From the NCBI GenBank assembly GCA_949283375.1, contig CASDSM010000015.1, positions 1 through 50,105 of the forward strand: 50,105 nucleotides of DNA, written 5' to 3'. The stretch is from an uncultured Eubacteriales bacterium (GTDB lineage Bacteria > Bacillota > Clostridia > Oscillospirales > Oscillospiraceae). The position numbers and the translations under genes were made by a program. The notes beneath the pieces are model-generated. The model was not told where the DNA came from. It did no database searches and was given only the letters and a program-made list of their open reading frames with translations. Positions 1-11,234 of the stretch are shown here, in pieces (position 1 is the first letter of the stretch; every line of letters begins with the position of its first letter).

Positions 1-96
1 GAAAAAATCCTTGTCCATGAAGCGGTCAAAAGTGAGGACGGAAGCCGGGAACAGGAAGTGGAAATCTTCTACCGCTTTATCGGCAAAATCGAATGA
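1..96 (+). CDS. C-terminal end of a large serine recombinase (partial)
   Basis: Only the last 31 codons are inside the window; the gene enters from the left and stops with TGA at 94-96. The visible tail, ending in EIFYRFIGKIE, resembles the DUF4368 tail of large serine recombinases of the TnpX/TndX type, which excise and integrate transposons and integrative elements of Clostridia by a serine-linked double-strand exchange. The catalytic N-terminus is not visible, so activity cannot be judged. Codon use here is AT-richer than in every neighbour, as expected for a mobile element. The stop lies about 35 bp from a broken regulator gene, which is where such recombinases usually sit: at the very end of their element. 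The family call rests on a short stretch and is moderately sure. Confidence 0.62.
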   Translation, partial: EKILVHEAVKSEDGSREQEVEIFYRFIGKIE

Positions 97-133
97 CACA
101 TCTTGAGATACCCAACAATATCTTTAACTAAGG
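1..133. mobile_element. right end of an integrated element, with the junction near 125-134
   Basis: AT-rich sequence containing the recombinase tail runs to about position 133. It then changes abruptly to GC-rich host coding sequence whose frame begins in the middle of a helix-turn-helix. An in-frame TAA lies at 125-127 and no start codon precedes the host frame. The host side reads ETGLSLPD. Relatives of this regulator normally have a Trp codon (TGG) just before it, while here the codon at 131-133 is AGG. The crossover is therefore probably in or beside the GGGAAACGG stretch at 132-140. The junction position is an inference; the other end of the element is outside the window. Confidence 0.5.
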
Positions 134-790
134 GAAACGGGCCTGAGCCTGCCCGACATCACCCTGCTCGAGCCGCTGGCGGAGGCGCTGGAGGTGACCG
201 TCTCCGAGCTGCTGCGCGGCGAGCGGCTGGAGCAGGCGGTGCCGCTGGAGGAGGTGGAGGCGCTGGTGACCGGCTCACTCGCCCTCACCGGGCAGGAGCG
301 GTCGCTCCGCGCCGCCTCCCGCCGCCGGTGGGGCCTGCGCCTGGCAGCCGTCTGCGTCCTCGCCGCGCTTGAGACCGCCCTGCTCGCGGCCCTCGACCTG
401 CTGGACGGGGAGCTGCTGGAGCTCCTGCTGCTGGCGGAGGGAATGCCCCTCGCCTTTGGCGCGTGGTTCTGCCTCGCGGCGGAGGAGACTCTGCCGGCGT
501 ACTACGACCAGAACCGGATCAGCCACTACGCCCAGGGACCGGTCCGGCTGGATCTCGCGGGGCTGCGGCTGACCAACCGAAACTGGCCCGCCATCCTCCG
601 CGCGGCGCGGGTGAGCCTGCTGGTGATGGCGGCGGCCTATCCGCTGCTCTACGCGCTGGCCGCCGCTCTGCTCGCGCCCCGTCTGGAGAGGGAGGTCTGG
701 CTCTGGACGTGGAACGCCGTGACGCTGGTCTGGCTGCTGGCGGGTATTTTCCTGCCGCTCTACCGCGCCGGCCGGCACGACATGGACTGA
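134..790 (+). pseudogene. XRE-family membrane-anchored regulator, N-terminus lost to element insertion
   Basis: The frame from 134 encodes the last part of an XRE helix-turn-helix (ETGLSLPDITLLEPLAEAL followed by a VSELLRGE hinge). A C-terminal region with about four hydrophobic segments follows, with a polar AYYDQNRIS...RNWPAIL stretch between the second and third. This matches a common clostridial regulator type with an HTH domain and an integral membrane tail, of unknown signal. The first roughly 50 residues of the HTH, including start codon and recognition helix, are missing; the frame is closed upstream by TAA at 125-127. A GTG at 194 could start a product without a DNA-binding domain, but no good Shine-Dalgarno precedes it. 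The gene is most likely inactivated, though it could be restored if the element excises. Confidence 0.72.
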
Positions 791-802
791 GCGAAAAAAG
801 AG

Positions 803-1017
803 AACAGGCTGTGCCAGCCCAATACGGGCAGGCACAGCCTGTTCAGACCGTCGAAAAACTACGCTGAGACTTCCGCGAGAGAGCCGCGGAGGTGCGGAGG
901 AGGGGGCAAAGGGCCCCCTTCGCGTGCAGTCAAAAACGGACGCAGCGTGGCAAAAGACTTTTTTGACACGCTGAACAGGCTGTGCGGCCTGCCTTGGGCC
1001 TGCACAGCCTGTTTTTT
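803..1017. repeat. dispersed repeat unit flanked by two matching hairpins (copy 1)
   Basis: A 130-bp unit (844-973) sits between two hairpins with the same 12-bp arms (AACAGGCTGTGC / GCACAGCCTGTT) but different loops, at 803-843 and 974-1013. The unit starts with GTCGAAAAACTACGCTGAG and ends with GACTTTTTTGACACGCTG. It contains a G-rich then C-rich centre (GGGGGCAAAGGGCCCCC). The same unit recurs at 48349-48507 and, diverged, at 30235-30386. The second hairpin, followed by TTTTTT, can act as a rho-independent terminator for the upstream gene. No coding capacity is supported. Confidence 0.8.
974..1017 (+). terminator. rho-independent terminator
   Basis: The stem AACAGGCTGTGC/GCACAGCCTGTT encloses a second GGCC/GGCC pairing and is followed by TTTTTT. 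It serves the truncated regulator on the plus strand and abuts the stop codon of the convergent amylase gene. Confidence 0.75.
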
Positions 1018-2909
1018 CATGTCGTGCCGGGATGGGGCGCATCCTTCCGGCGGCCCTGATAGTGCAGGATCACCCCGCCCATCCGCTTGACCGGGATGGA
1101 GAGGAGGCCCTCCCGGCTGGCGATATAGCGGTGGCCGCTCTCCAGGTCCACCGCGTGGGGGAAGGGCCAGGGGATGGACACCTGTGAGTCCGCCGTGCCG
1201 TTGTTCACCGCCACGGCGACCCCCTCCTCCGGCAGAGTGCGGGTGTAGGAGATGTGGTTGCGCCGGCAGTCGCCCCAGGCGAAGTCCCCGCGGCGCAGGC
1301 AGGCGGTCTCCCGGCGGAGCTGGCCCATTTTGCGGTAGAAGCGGAGGATGTCCTGATTCTCCCGTCCCCAGGGGAAGGGGCGGCGGTTGAAGGGGTCCTC
1401 AAAGCCCTGCATCCCCGCCTCGTCGCCGTAGTAGATGGTGGGCGCGCCCGGGAAGGTGAAGAGCACCATCAGCCCGAGCTGCAGACGCCGCCAGCCCCAG
1501 ACGATCTCTGCGGAGGACATGTGATACTTCGCCCGCGTCTCCTTGGACCACTCATAGCGCTGCGAGCCAACGCCGAGGTAGGTGAGGATGCGCAGCGTGT
1601 CATGGGTCCCCAGGGCGTTCATGGCGGAGTAGAAGGCGGAGGGGGGATAGTTCTCCCGGATGGTCTCCATCCGGTTCTGGAAGTGCTCGCCGTTGTCCCC
1701 GAGCAGAAAGTCGATCAGCGCCGAGCGGAAGGGGTAGTTCATCAGCCCGTCGAGGTGGTGGCCGAGGATGTGATGCCGCCGCACGCCGTAGGCGACCTTG
1801 TTGCTCCCGTCCTCCCAGACCTCGCCGATCAGGATGGCGTTGGGGTTCTCCGCGCGCACCGCCTCGTGGATGCCGCGCACAAAGTCGTCCGGCAGCTCGT
1901 CGGCCACGTCCAGCCGCCAGCCGTCCGCCCCGGCGCGCAGCCAGCGGCGGATGACGGAGTTCTCGTCCCCGTAGATGAAGGCGCGGTAGTCCGAGTGGTC
2001 CTTGTTCACCGCCGGGAGGGAGTAGATGCCCCACCACGACTCATAGTCGTCCGGCCAGCGGTGGAACTGGAACCAGTCGTAATAGGGCGAGTCCTTCCCC
2101 TGCGCCGCGCCGCAGTTGGGATAAAAGCCGTCGCCGTTGAAATAGCGGCTGACATAGCCGGTGTGGTTGAACACCCCGTCCAAAATCACCCGGATGCCCA
2201 GCGCGTGCGCGGCCCGGCAGAGGCGGGTGAAGTCCTCGTAGGTGCCCAGCATGGGGTCGATGTGGTCATAGTCCGCCGTGCCGTAGCGGTGGTTCTCCGC
2301 CGCCTCAAAGATGGGGCAGAAGTAGATGGTCTCCACCCCGAGCGAGGCGATGTAGTCCAGCTTCTGCTCCACCCCCTTCAGGCTGCCGCCGAAGAAGTCG
2401 CGGTTGCGCACCTCGCCGTTCTCGTTGGGCCGCCACTCCGGCTCGTCGTCCCAGCGGCCGTGCACCGTCCGGCTGCCCACCATGCCGAAGGGGTTGGGCA
2501 CCTCTGTGCGGCAGAAGCGGTCGGGGAAAATCTGGTAGCACACGCTCTCGCCAAACCAGGAGGGGACCACGTCCGTCGGGTCGTAGACGGTGAGCTGATA
2601 GGGGCCGAGCTCCTTGCTCTTGCCGCCCAGCGTCTCCAGGCGGAAGGAGTACCACACCAGCCCGGCATAGTCCCCCACCGGCAGCGAGCCGGTGAAGAGG
2701 TCCACGCCCAGCTCGGTGTCCGTCCAGACGAGGGGGCGCTCCTCCACCCGGTTGTTGTCAAACTCATAGCAGGCGCGCAGCACGCCGCGGGAAAAGCCCT
2801 CCTGCCGTTGGGGTCTCAGGGTGAACTCCACCACCGTGCCGGAGGGGACTGCCCCGTAGGGGCGCTTATATGCCAGGTCTCGGGACTGGTAGATCTGATC
2901 GTCATACAT
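1017..2909 (-). CDS. GH13 alpha-glucan hydrolase (neopullulanase/cyclomaltodextrinase group)
   Basis: Predicted cytoplasmic alpha-amylase family enzyme that hydrolyses maltodextrins, cyclodextrins or pullulan fragments; there is no signal peptide. Of 630 residues, about the first 120 form a beta domain like that of maltogenic amylases. The barrel follows with all four conserved regions: DGVFNHTG near 246, GWRLDVADE near 328 (nucleophile Asp), GEVWE near 360 (acid/base Glu) and GTHDT near 435 (transition-state Asp). A short beta domain closes the protein. The ATG at 2909 is chosen because AGGAG lies 9 nt upstream; the frame stays open to 2981 but without a ribosome binding site. The gene stands alone, with its own extended -10 promoter. 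Family membership is sure; exact substrate is not. Confidence 0.9.
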   Translation of the reverse strand: MYDDQIYQSRDLAYKRPYGAVPSGTVVEFTLRPQRQEGFSRGVLRACYEFDNNRVEERPLVWTDTELGVDLFTGSLPVGDYAGLVWYSFRLETLGGKSKELGPYQLTVYDPTDVVPSWFGESVCYQIFPDRFCRTEVPNPFGMVGSRTVHGRWDDEPEWRPNENGEVRNRDFFGGSLKGVEQKLDYIASLGVETIYFCPIFEAAENHRYGTADYDHIDPMLGTYEDFTRLCRAAHALGIRVILDGVFNHTGYVSRYFNGDGFYPNCGAAQGKDSPYYDWFQFHRWPDDYESWWGIYSLPAVNKDHSDYRAFIYGDENSVIRRWLRAGADGWRLDVADELPDDFVRGIHEAVRAENPNAILIGEVWEDGSNKVAYGVRRHHILGHHLDGLMNYPFRSALIDFLLGDNGEHFQNRMETIRENYPPSAFYSAMNALGTHDTLRILTYLGVGSQRYEWSKETRAKYHMSSAEIVWGWRRLQLGLMVLFTFPGAPTIYYGDEAGMQGFEDPFNRRPFPWGRENQDILRFYRKMGQLRRETACLRRGDFAWGDCRRNHISYTRTLPEEGVAVAVNNGTADSQVSIPWPFPHAVDLESGHRYIASREGLLSIPVKRMGGVILHYQGRRKDAPHPGTT

Positions 2910-3040
2910 CGCTCCTGCACTCCTTTCGGCGCGTGATGCTTTCGCCCGCCCCGCCCGTCCGGGCAGAGAGGAGAGCGGCAAACGGCTCCGGGAACCTTAC
3001 CGGGGCGAAAATACGCAAAGCACTGGATTCAGTAAATATT

Positions 3041-3049
3041 ATTATACCA
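3041..3049 (-). promoter_or_regulatory. extended -10 promoter for the GH13 gene
   Basis: On the minus strand TGGTATAAT, a full -10 hexamer with the TGn extension, lies about 130 nt before the GH13 start codon. No good -35 is visible, which is tolerated by extended -10 promoters. Confidence 0.5.
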
Positions 3050-3116
3050 TAGAACCTGTGCCGGAAAAAGATTTTTGAAGGAAATTTTGCATTTTCTTCC
3101 ATTCTGCAGGGCACGG

Positions 3117-5186
3117 TCAGCGCAGCAGCTCGTTTTCTGCCGGCACCTGCTCCAGGGCGGACTGGCCGGAGAAGTAGTATTCCAGGATATCGGCGGCGAT
3201 CACCGCGGTGGCCGCACCCGAGCCGCCCTTCTCCACCGCCACGCAGATGGCGATTTCGGGGTCGTCATAGGGGGCAAAGCAGACAAAGAGGCCGTTGGCA
3301 TTCTCCTGACCGCCCACCTGGGCCGAGCCGGTCTTGGCGCCCACCGTGATCCCCTGCTCCGTCAGCCCGGCAAAGGCAGTGCGGACGGAGGTGGTGCCCT
3401 CCACCACCTCTGCCATGCCCTGCAGGAGGGCGGCGCGGTCTCCCTCCGGGAGGGGTACCTCGCCCATCACCTCCGGCTCATATTCCGCGAGCAGCCCGGA
3501 GTTGTCATAGCGCTTGACGCTCTTGAGCAGATGGACGGCGTGGCGCTCCCCGCCGTTGACCAGGGTGGCGATATAGTTGCAGATCTGCAGCGGGGTGAAC
3601 TGGTTGTCGCTCTGCCCGATGGCGGCGGAGAGGGTGTTGCCGGGATACCAGACGGCGCCCACCCGCTCGCTGTAGTCCGGCCCGGCGTTCACGCCGGTGG
3701 ATTCGCTCAGCTCGATGCCGGTCGCAAGGCCGAGGCCGTAGGCCTGGGCATACTCCGTCAGTGTCTCGATGCCGAGCTGCTCGCCCACGGTGTAGAAGAA
3801 GATGTTGCACGAGTCGCGGATGGCGTCGCTCACCGTCTCCGGCCCGTGGGTGCCGCCGGACTGGCGGTAGATCCAGCAGCGGAAGGTGGTGCCGAGGTAA
3901 TCCATCCAGCCGCCGCAGCGGATGGTGTCCTCCGTGGAGATGATCCCCTCGCTCAGCGCGGCGGTGGCGGTGACCAGCTTGTAGGTCGAGCCGGGGGCGT
4001 AGGTGCCCAGCAGGGCGCGGTTGTAGAGCGGGCGCAGCTCATCGGCGGCCAGCGCCGCATAGTCCTGATTGTAGGTGGAGAGGTCAAAGGTGGGCCAGCT
4101 CGCCGAGGCGAGCACGCTGCTGTCGTTCACGTCGAGCACCACCACGGCGCTGCCGCCCTCGCCGCCGTTGATCTCCGCCGTGTGCTCCTCAAGCGCGCGC
4201 TCCGCCGCCTCCTGGAGGCGGATGTCCAGTGTGAGGGTCACGTTGCTCCCCGCCACCGGCTCCACGGCATAGCGCTCGCTGAGCAGGGTGCCGTCCAGAT
4301 CGGTGATGATCTCCGCCGTGCCGGCCGTCCCGCGCAGGTATTCCTCAAAGGCGTACTCCACGCCGGAGAGGCCCACCGTGGCGTTCATCGCGTAGCCCTG
4401 GGCGCGGTAGTTCTCCCCGTCCTCCCAGTTCTCCGCCGAGATGGGCCCGACCTGGCCGAGCAGATGGGCCGCCGCCGCGGTGTGGTAGACCCGCTCGGCG
4501 GCGGTGCGGATCTCCACCCCGCGCAGGCCCTCCTGCTCGACCACAGTGATAAAGTCGATGTCCACATCTCCTGCGAAGTACCAGGTGGTCCAGACGATCT
4601 CCTTCTCGCGGAGATAGCAGGCGTAGAGCACATCGAGCACCTCCATCCCGTCCTCCGCGCCGGTGAGGCCGAAGGTGGCGAGCATGGCGTCGAGCACCCG
4701 CTCCGGGTCGTCCGCAGCGGCGGGCCACTCCATCGCCTCGCAGAGGCGGGCGAAGTTCGTCGCCTGACGGACGCCGTCCTCATCCATGTAGGAGAAGGGG
4801 GCGTCGGAGGTGAAGGCCCAGCCCGCCCCCTCCGCCTGGATGGGGAGCGCGCCGCTGTTCCAGTCCCGCCCCTGCGCCCGGCAGAGGGCGATCAGGCGGC
4901 GCACGGTGGCCACCTGATGGGCATAGTCCCCCATCGCGCCGACGTCCAGCTCTGCGTTGTAGACCGTCCGGTTGCTCACCAGCACCCGGCCATAGCGGTC
5001 GGTGATCTGGCCGCGGCCCGCCTCGACGGTCTCGCGGGTGACGATGGTGTTGGCGGCGGTGGAGGCGTCGATGTCGATGCCGTGCGTGATCTGCGCGTCA
5101 TAGAGCAGGGCGAGGAACAGGGCGGACATGATGAGGGCAAAGACGGCGAGCATACCGCTGCGAAAGCGGAAGATTCGGTATTTCAT
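3117..5186 (-). CDS. class B penicillin-binding protein (PBP2/MrdA-like transpeptidase)
   Basis: Membrane-anchored peptidoglycan DD-transpeptidase that cross-links stem peptides outside the membrane; beta-lactams acylate its serine. The 689 residues begin with an uncleaved membrane anchor (about 10-30). A PBP dimerisation domain containing GQITDRYGRVL near 60 follows. The transpeptidase domain has the three motifs in order: STYK near 400 (nucleophile Ser), SCN near 458 and KTG near 617. GSTYKLVTA and KTGSAQVGG are typical of the PBP2/MrdA group that serves elongation or sporulation. No mreBCD or shape genes adjoin, so the exact division or elongation role is open. The start at 5186 begins the anchor directly (MKYRIFRFRSG). 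A weak extended -10 (TGCTATGAT) lies at 5274-5282 on the minus strand. Confidence 0.93.
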   Translation of the reverse strand: MKYRIFRFRSGMLAVFALIMSALFLALLYDAQITHGIDIDASTAANTIVTRETVEAGRGQITDRYGRVLVSNRTVYNAELDVGAMGDYAHQVATVRRLIALCRAQGRDWNSGALPIQAEGAGWAFTSDAPFSYMDEDGVRQATNFARLCEAMEWPAAADDPERVLDAMLATFGLTGAEDGMEVLDVLYACYLREKEIVWTTWYFAGDVDIDFITVVEQEGLRGVEIRTAAERVYHTAAAAHLLGQVGPISAENWEDGENYRAQGYAMNATVGLSGVEYAFEEYLRGTAGTAEIITDLDGTLLSERYAVEPVAGSNVTLTLDIRLQEAAERALEEHTAEINGGEGGSAVVVLDVNDSSVLASASWPTFDLSTYNQDYAALAADELRPLYNRALLGTYAPGSTYKLVTATAALSEGIISTEDTIRCGGWMDYLGTTFRCWIYRQSGGTHGPETVSDAIRDSCNIFFYTVGEQLGIETLTEYAQAYGLGLATGIELSESTGVNAGPDYSERVGAVWYPGNTLSAAIGQSDNQFTPLQICNYIATLVNGGERHAVHLLKSVKRYDNSGLLAEYEPEVMGEVPLPEGDRAALLQGMAEVVEGTTSVRTAFAGLTEQGITVGAKTGSAQVGGQENANGLFVCFAPYDDPEIAICVAVEKGGSGAATAVIAADILEYYFSGQSALEQVPAENELLR

Positions 5187-5332
5187 AGTCGCATGGGGCC
5201 CCCTGTCCCCGGACGGCGCGCGGCGGCAGGGCGGCGGGGCCGCCCGGGTGCCGGAGTGGATCCAGTACGCATTATCATAGCATAGCGGCGGGGAAAAGTA
5301 TAGAAAATTCTCGCCGCTCCAACAAAAGCGGG

Positions 5333-5372
5333 GCGGCCCGCCGCAGAATCATTCGTTCTGCGACGGGCCGCA
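5333..5372 (-). terminator. terminator downstream of pyruvate:ferredoxin oxidoreductase
   Basis: On the minus strand a 16-bp stem, GCGGCCCGTCGCAGAA with its near-perfect complement (one mismatch) around a 7-nt loop, begins about 30 nt past the stop codon. It is followed by CCCGCTTTTG. Confidence 0.7.
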
Positions 5373-5403
5373 TAAAGATGCGATGCGATTTTCAGACTGC
5401 GGA

Positions 5404-8934
<3,531 letters not shown>

Positions 8935-9025
8935 GGTTTGGTCTCCTCCTTCAACTGGCAGTGATTCCACGATGGACGAAACAGGCATAACTTCCAAAAT
9001 GGAATTCGTGCGCGTTTACACCGAT

Positions 9026-9054
9026 ATGATACCAGTTATTGCGGTATTTGTAAA
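9026..9054 (-). promoter_or_regulatory. sigma-A-type promoter of nifJ inside an inverted repeat
   Basis: Minus strand TTTACA (9049-9054), 17 nt, then TATCAT (9026-9031), preceded by TGG. The promoter is framed by GTTTACA (9014-9020) and its complement TGTAAAC (9049-9055), one arm overlapping the -35. TACCAGTTA occurs at 9030-9038 and again at 9094-9102. This arrangement suggests a regulator binding site but does not match a motif I can name. Confidence 0.6.
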
Positions 9055-9232
9055 CACGGAAATGTAGGAATCGGCCTGTTTTTTTGTGCTATCTACCAGT
9101 TAGCGGTAACTTACCTGTATGCTTTTTGACATACTTCTCCAATGCGGGGCGGCCGCGCGGGGCGCTTGCAATCCCACTTTCTTTCCGGTATCATAGAGGA
9201 AAATGAGATTTTCAGACGGCGGGGTGATTTGG

Positions 9233-10750
9233 ATGGTATCCCATATCCGTTCCCTTGCATTGGAAGGAATTTATGGCTACGAGGTGGCGGTGGAGTGCGA
9301 TCTCGCGCGCGGCCTGCCCGGGTTTGAGCTGGTCGGCCTGCCGGGCGCGGCGGTGCGCGAGGCGCGCGACCGGGTGCGCTCGGCGGTGAAGAACGCGGGC
9401 TTCCGCTTCCCGGAGGGGCGGATCACGGTGAATCTCGCCCCGGCCGACCGGCGCAAGGACGGGACGGTCTACGACCTGCCCATCTCCGTCGGCCTGCTGA
9501 GCGCCTGCGGGCAGATCTTCGCGGAGCTGGAGAACTGTGCCTTTCTGGGTGAGCTCTCCCTCTCCGGCCAGGTGCGGCCGGTGCGCGGGGTGCTGCCGAT
9601 GGCGCTGGCGGCCCGCGCCCTCGGCGTGCAGGAGCTCTATGTGCCCAAAGAGAACGCCCCCGAGGCCACGCTGGCCGGGGGACTGACGGTCTATCCGGTG
9701 GAGGAGCTGGGCCAGCTCGCGGACCATCTCTGCGGCCGGCGGCGGCTCGAACCCGCCCCGGTCTGGACGCCGGAGCCCTCCGGCGGTCCCCTGCCCGACT
9801 TTGCCGACGTGAAGGGGCAGGAGCAGGTGAAGCGGGCAGCGGAGATCGCCGCCGCGGGGGGACACCATCTCCTCCTCGTCGGCCCGCCCGGCTCGGGCAA
9901 GAGCATGATCGCCCGGCGCATCCCCTCGATTTTGCCGGAGATGACGCGGGACGAGGCGCTGGAGGTGACGCAGCTTTTGAGCATCGCCGGCCAGCTGCGC
10001 GCCGACCGGCCTCTGGCGGACCGCCGCCCCTTCCGCGCCCCGCACCACACCGTCTCCGCCCCCGCCCTCGCCGGCGGCGGGGCGCAGCTGCGCCCGGGGG
10101 AGATCTCGCTCGCCCACCGCGGAGTGCTCTTTCTGGATGAGCTGCCGGAGTTTGCCCGCGACACGCTGGAGGTGCTGCGCCAGCCGCTGGAGGACGGGCA
10201 GGTCCAGGTCTCCCGCGTGGCGGGGACGGTGACCTATCCCAGCCGCTTCATGCTGGTGTGCGCGATGAATCCCTGCAAGTGCGGCTGGTACGGCTATAAC
10301 GCTGCGCGCTGCCGCTGCTCGGCCGGCGAGGTCCGGCGCTATCTCGGCCGCCTCTCCGGGCCGCTGCTCGACCGGATCGACTTACAGGTGGAGGTGCCCG
10401 CCCTCGACTTCGAGGCCCTCTCTCAGCGCCGGCCGGGGGAGACCTCCGCGGCGATCCGCGCGCGGGTGGAGGCCGCGCGGGAGCGCCAGCGCTGCCGCTT
10501 CGGCCCGGACGGCCCGGACTGCAACGCCCACATGGGCCAGCGGGAGCTGCGCGAGCACTGCGCCCTCGACGAGCGGGCCTCCGCCGTGCTGCGCGGGGCA
10601 TATGACCGTCTGGGCCTCACCGCGCGCAGCTACGACCGCATCCTCCGCGTAGCGCGCACCATCGCCGACCTCGCCGGAGAGGAGCGCGTCGGTGCGCGCC
10701 ACCTGGCCGAGGCGATCGGCTACCGCACCGTCAAGGCGCTAACGGTCTGA
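9233..10750 (+). CDS. comM: YifB/ComM-family Mg-chelatase-like AAA+ ATPase
   Basis: AAA+ ATPase related to ComM, the hexameric helicase that promotes branch migration during natural transformation in some bacteria; its role in Clostridia is less clear. The 505 residues start with the ChlI-like domain (RGLPGFELVGLPGAAVREAR). The Mg-chelatase ATPase core follows, with Walker A GPPGSGKSM near 216 and Walker B LFLDELPEF near 299. A C-terminal domain contains CNAHMGQRELREHC. The cysteine-containing stretch NPCKCGWYG near 345 is conserved in this family. I chose ATG 9233 (MVSHIRSLALEGIYGYEV) because family members begin this way; an ATG at 9203 adds ten residues and has AGAGG just before it, so it remains possible. 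Confidence 0.92.
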   Translation: MVSHIRSLALEGIYGYEVAVECDLARGLPGFELVGLPGAAVREARDRVRSAVKNAGFRFPEGRITVNLAPADRRKDGTVYDLPISVGLLSACGQIFAELENCAFLGELSLSGQVRPVRGVLPMALAARALGVQELYVPKENAPEATLAGGLTVYPVEELGQLADHLCGRRRLEPAPVWTPEPSGGPLPDFADVKGQEQVKRAAEIAAAGGHHLLLVGPPGSGKSMIARRIPSILPEMTRDEALEVTQLLSIAGQLRADRPLADRRPFRAPHHTVSAPALAGGGAQLRPGEISLAHRGVLFLDELPEFARDTLEVLRQPLEDGQVQVSRVAGTVTYPSRFMLVCAMNPCKCGWYGYNAARCRCSAGEVRRYLGRLSGPLLDRIDLQVEVPALDFEALSQRRPGETSAAIRARVEAARERQRCRFGPDGPDCNAHMGQRELREHCALDERASAVLRGAYDRLGLTARSYDRILRVARTIADLAGEERVGARHLAEAIGYRTVKALTV

Positions 10751-10758
10751 GGAAAGAA

Positions 10759-10804
10759 AAAGGCCCCGCCCGGCAGCAAACGCAGTACCGGACGGGGCCC
10801 TTTT
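10759..10804. terminator. bidirectional terminator between comM and the superoxide reductase gene
   Basis: Stem GGCCCCGCCCGG/CCGGACGGGGCC (one G-T pair) around a 14-nt loop, with A-runs before it and TTTT after it. It can stop transcripts arriving from both convergent genes. Confidence 0.75.
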
Positions 10805-10811
10805 GCCCGCC

Positions 10812-11186
10812 TCAGGCCTTCCAGAGCCCGTGCAGGTTGCAGTAGGCGTAGACCGCCGTGGGCGCGTCGTCCTCCGCGAGGTGGAAGATCGCGCGCGGCG
10901 CCTCGCCGGGGGCCAGATGCCGGCGCTGACAGCCGCGGCGGGTTTCCAGCGCGATCCACTCGATAGAGTGCGCCTCGATCATGGGGTGCTCCGCCTCGCC
11001 CACCTGGACGGTGACCGTCTGAGCGGACGTCTCATAGACGGGGACATGCTTCTCCGCCGCCCCGTCCGTCGTGCCGGGGACCAGCCGTTCCATCTGCGCG
11101 CCGCAGCAGCAGAGCGCCTCACCCCCGTCGCGCACCACCTCGACCAGGCTGCCGCAGTGTTTGCAGCGGTAAAAAGCCAATTCCAT
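10812..11186 (-). CDS. desulfoferrodoxin-type superoxide reductase
   Basis: Reduces superoxide to hydrogen peroxide without releasing oxygen, a defence typical of anaerobes; cytoplasmic, with electrons usually from rubredoxin. The 124 residues show the N-terminal desulforedoxin iron site (Cys8, Cys11, and Cys27-Cys28; an extra Cys26 makes a CCC run). The catalytic Fe(His)4Cys site follows: His47, His67, His73, Cys116 and His119 in CNLHGLW. The Glu-Lys pair beside His47 (EKHVP) is the usual active-site lid. It is the second gene of a pair with the NifX-like gene 48 bp upstream, and probably co-transcribed with it. AAGGAGG lies before the ATG. Confidence 0.95.
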   Translation of the reverse strand: MELAFYRCKHCGSLVEVVRDGGEALCCCGAQMERLVPGTTDGAAEKHVPVYETSAQTVTVQVGEAEHPMIEAHSIEWIALETRRGCQRRHLAPGEAPRAIFHLAEDDAPTAVYAYCNLHGLWKA

Positions 11187-11234
11187 AGCGATACCTCCTT
11201 GACCGTGTGAGATGTCCCGGACCGCGCGCGGCCC

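Noticed and set aside
275-1042. Minus-strand frame over the first repeat copy whose product contains a conserved-looking stretch
   Set aside because: The same peptide appears from the other repeat copy. It is a translated non-coding repeat, a frequent source of spurious hypothetical proteins.
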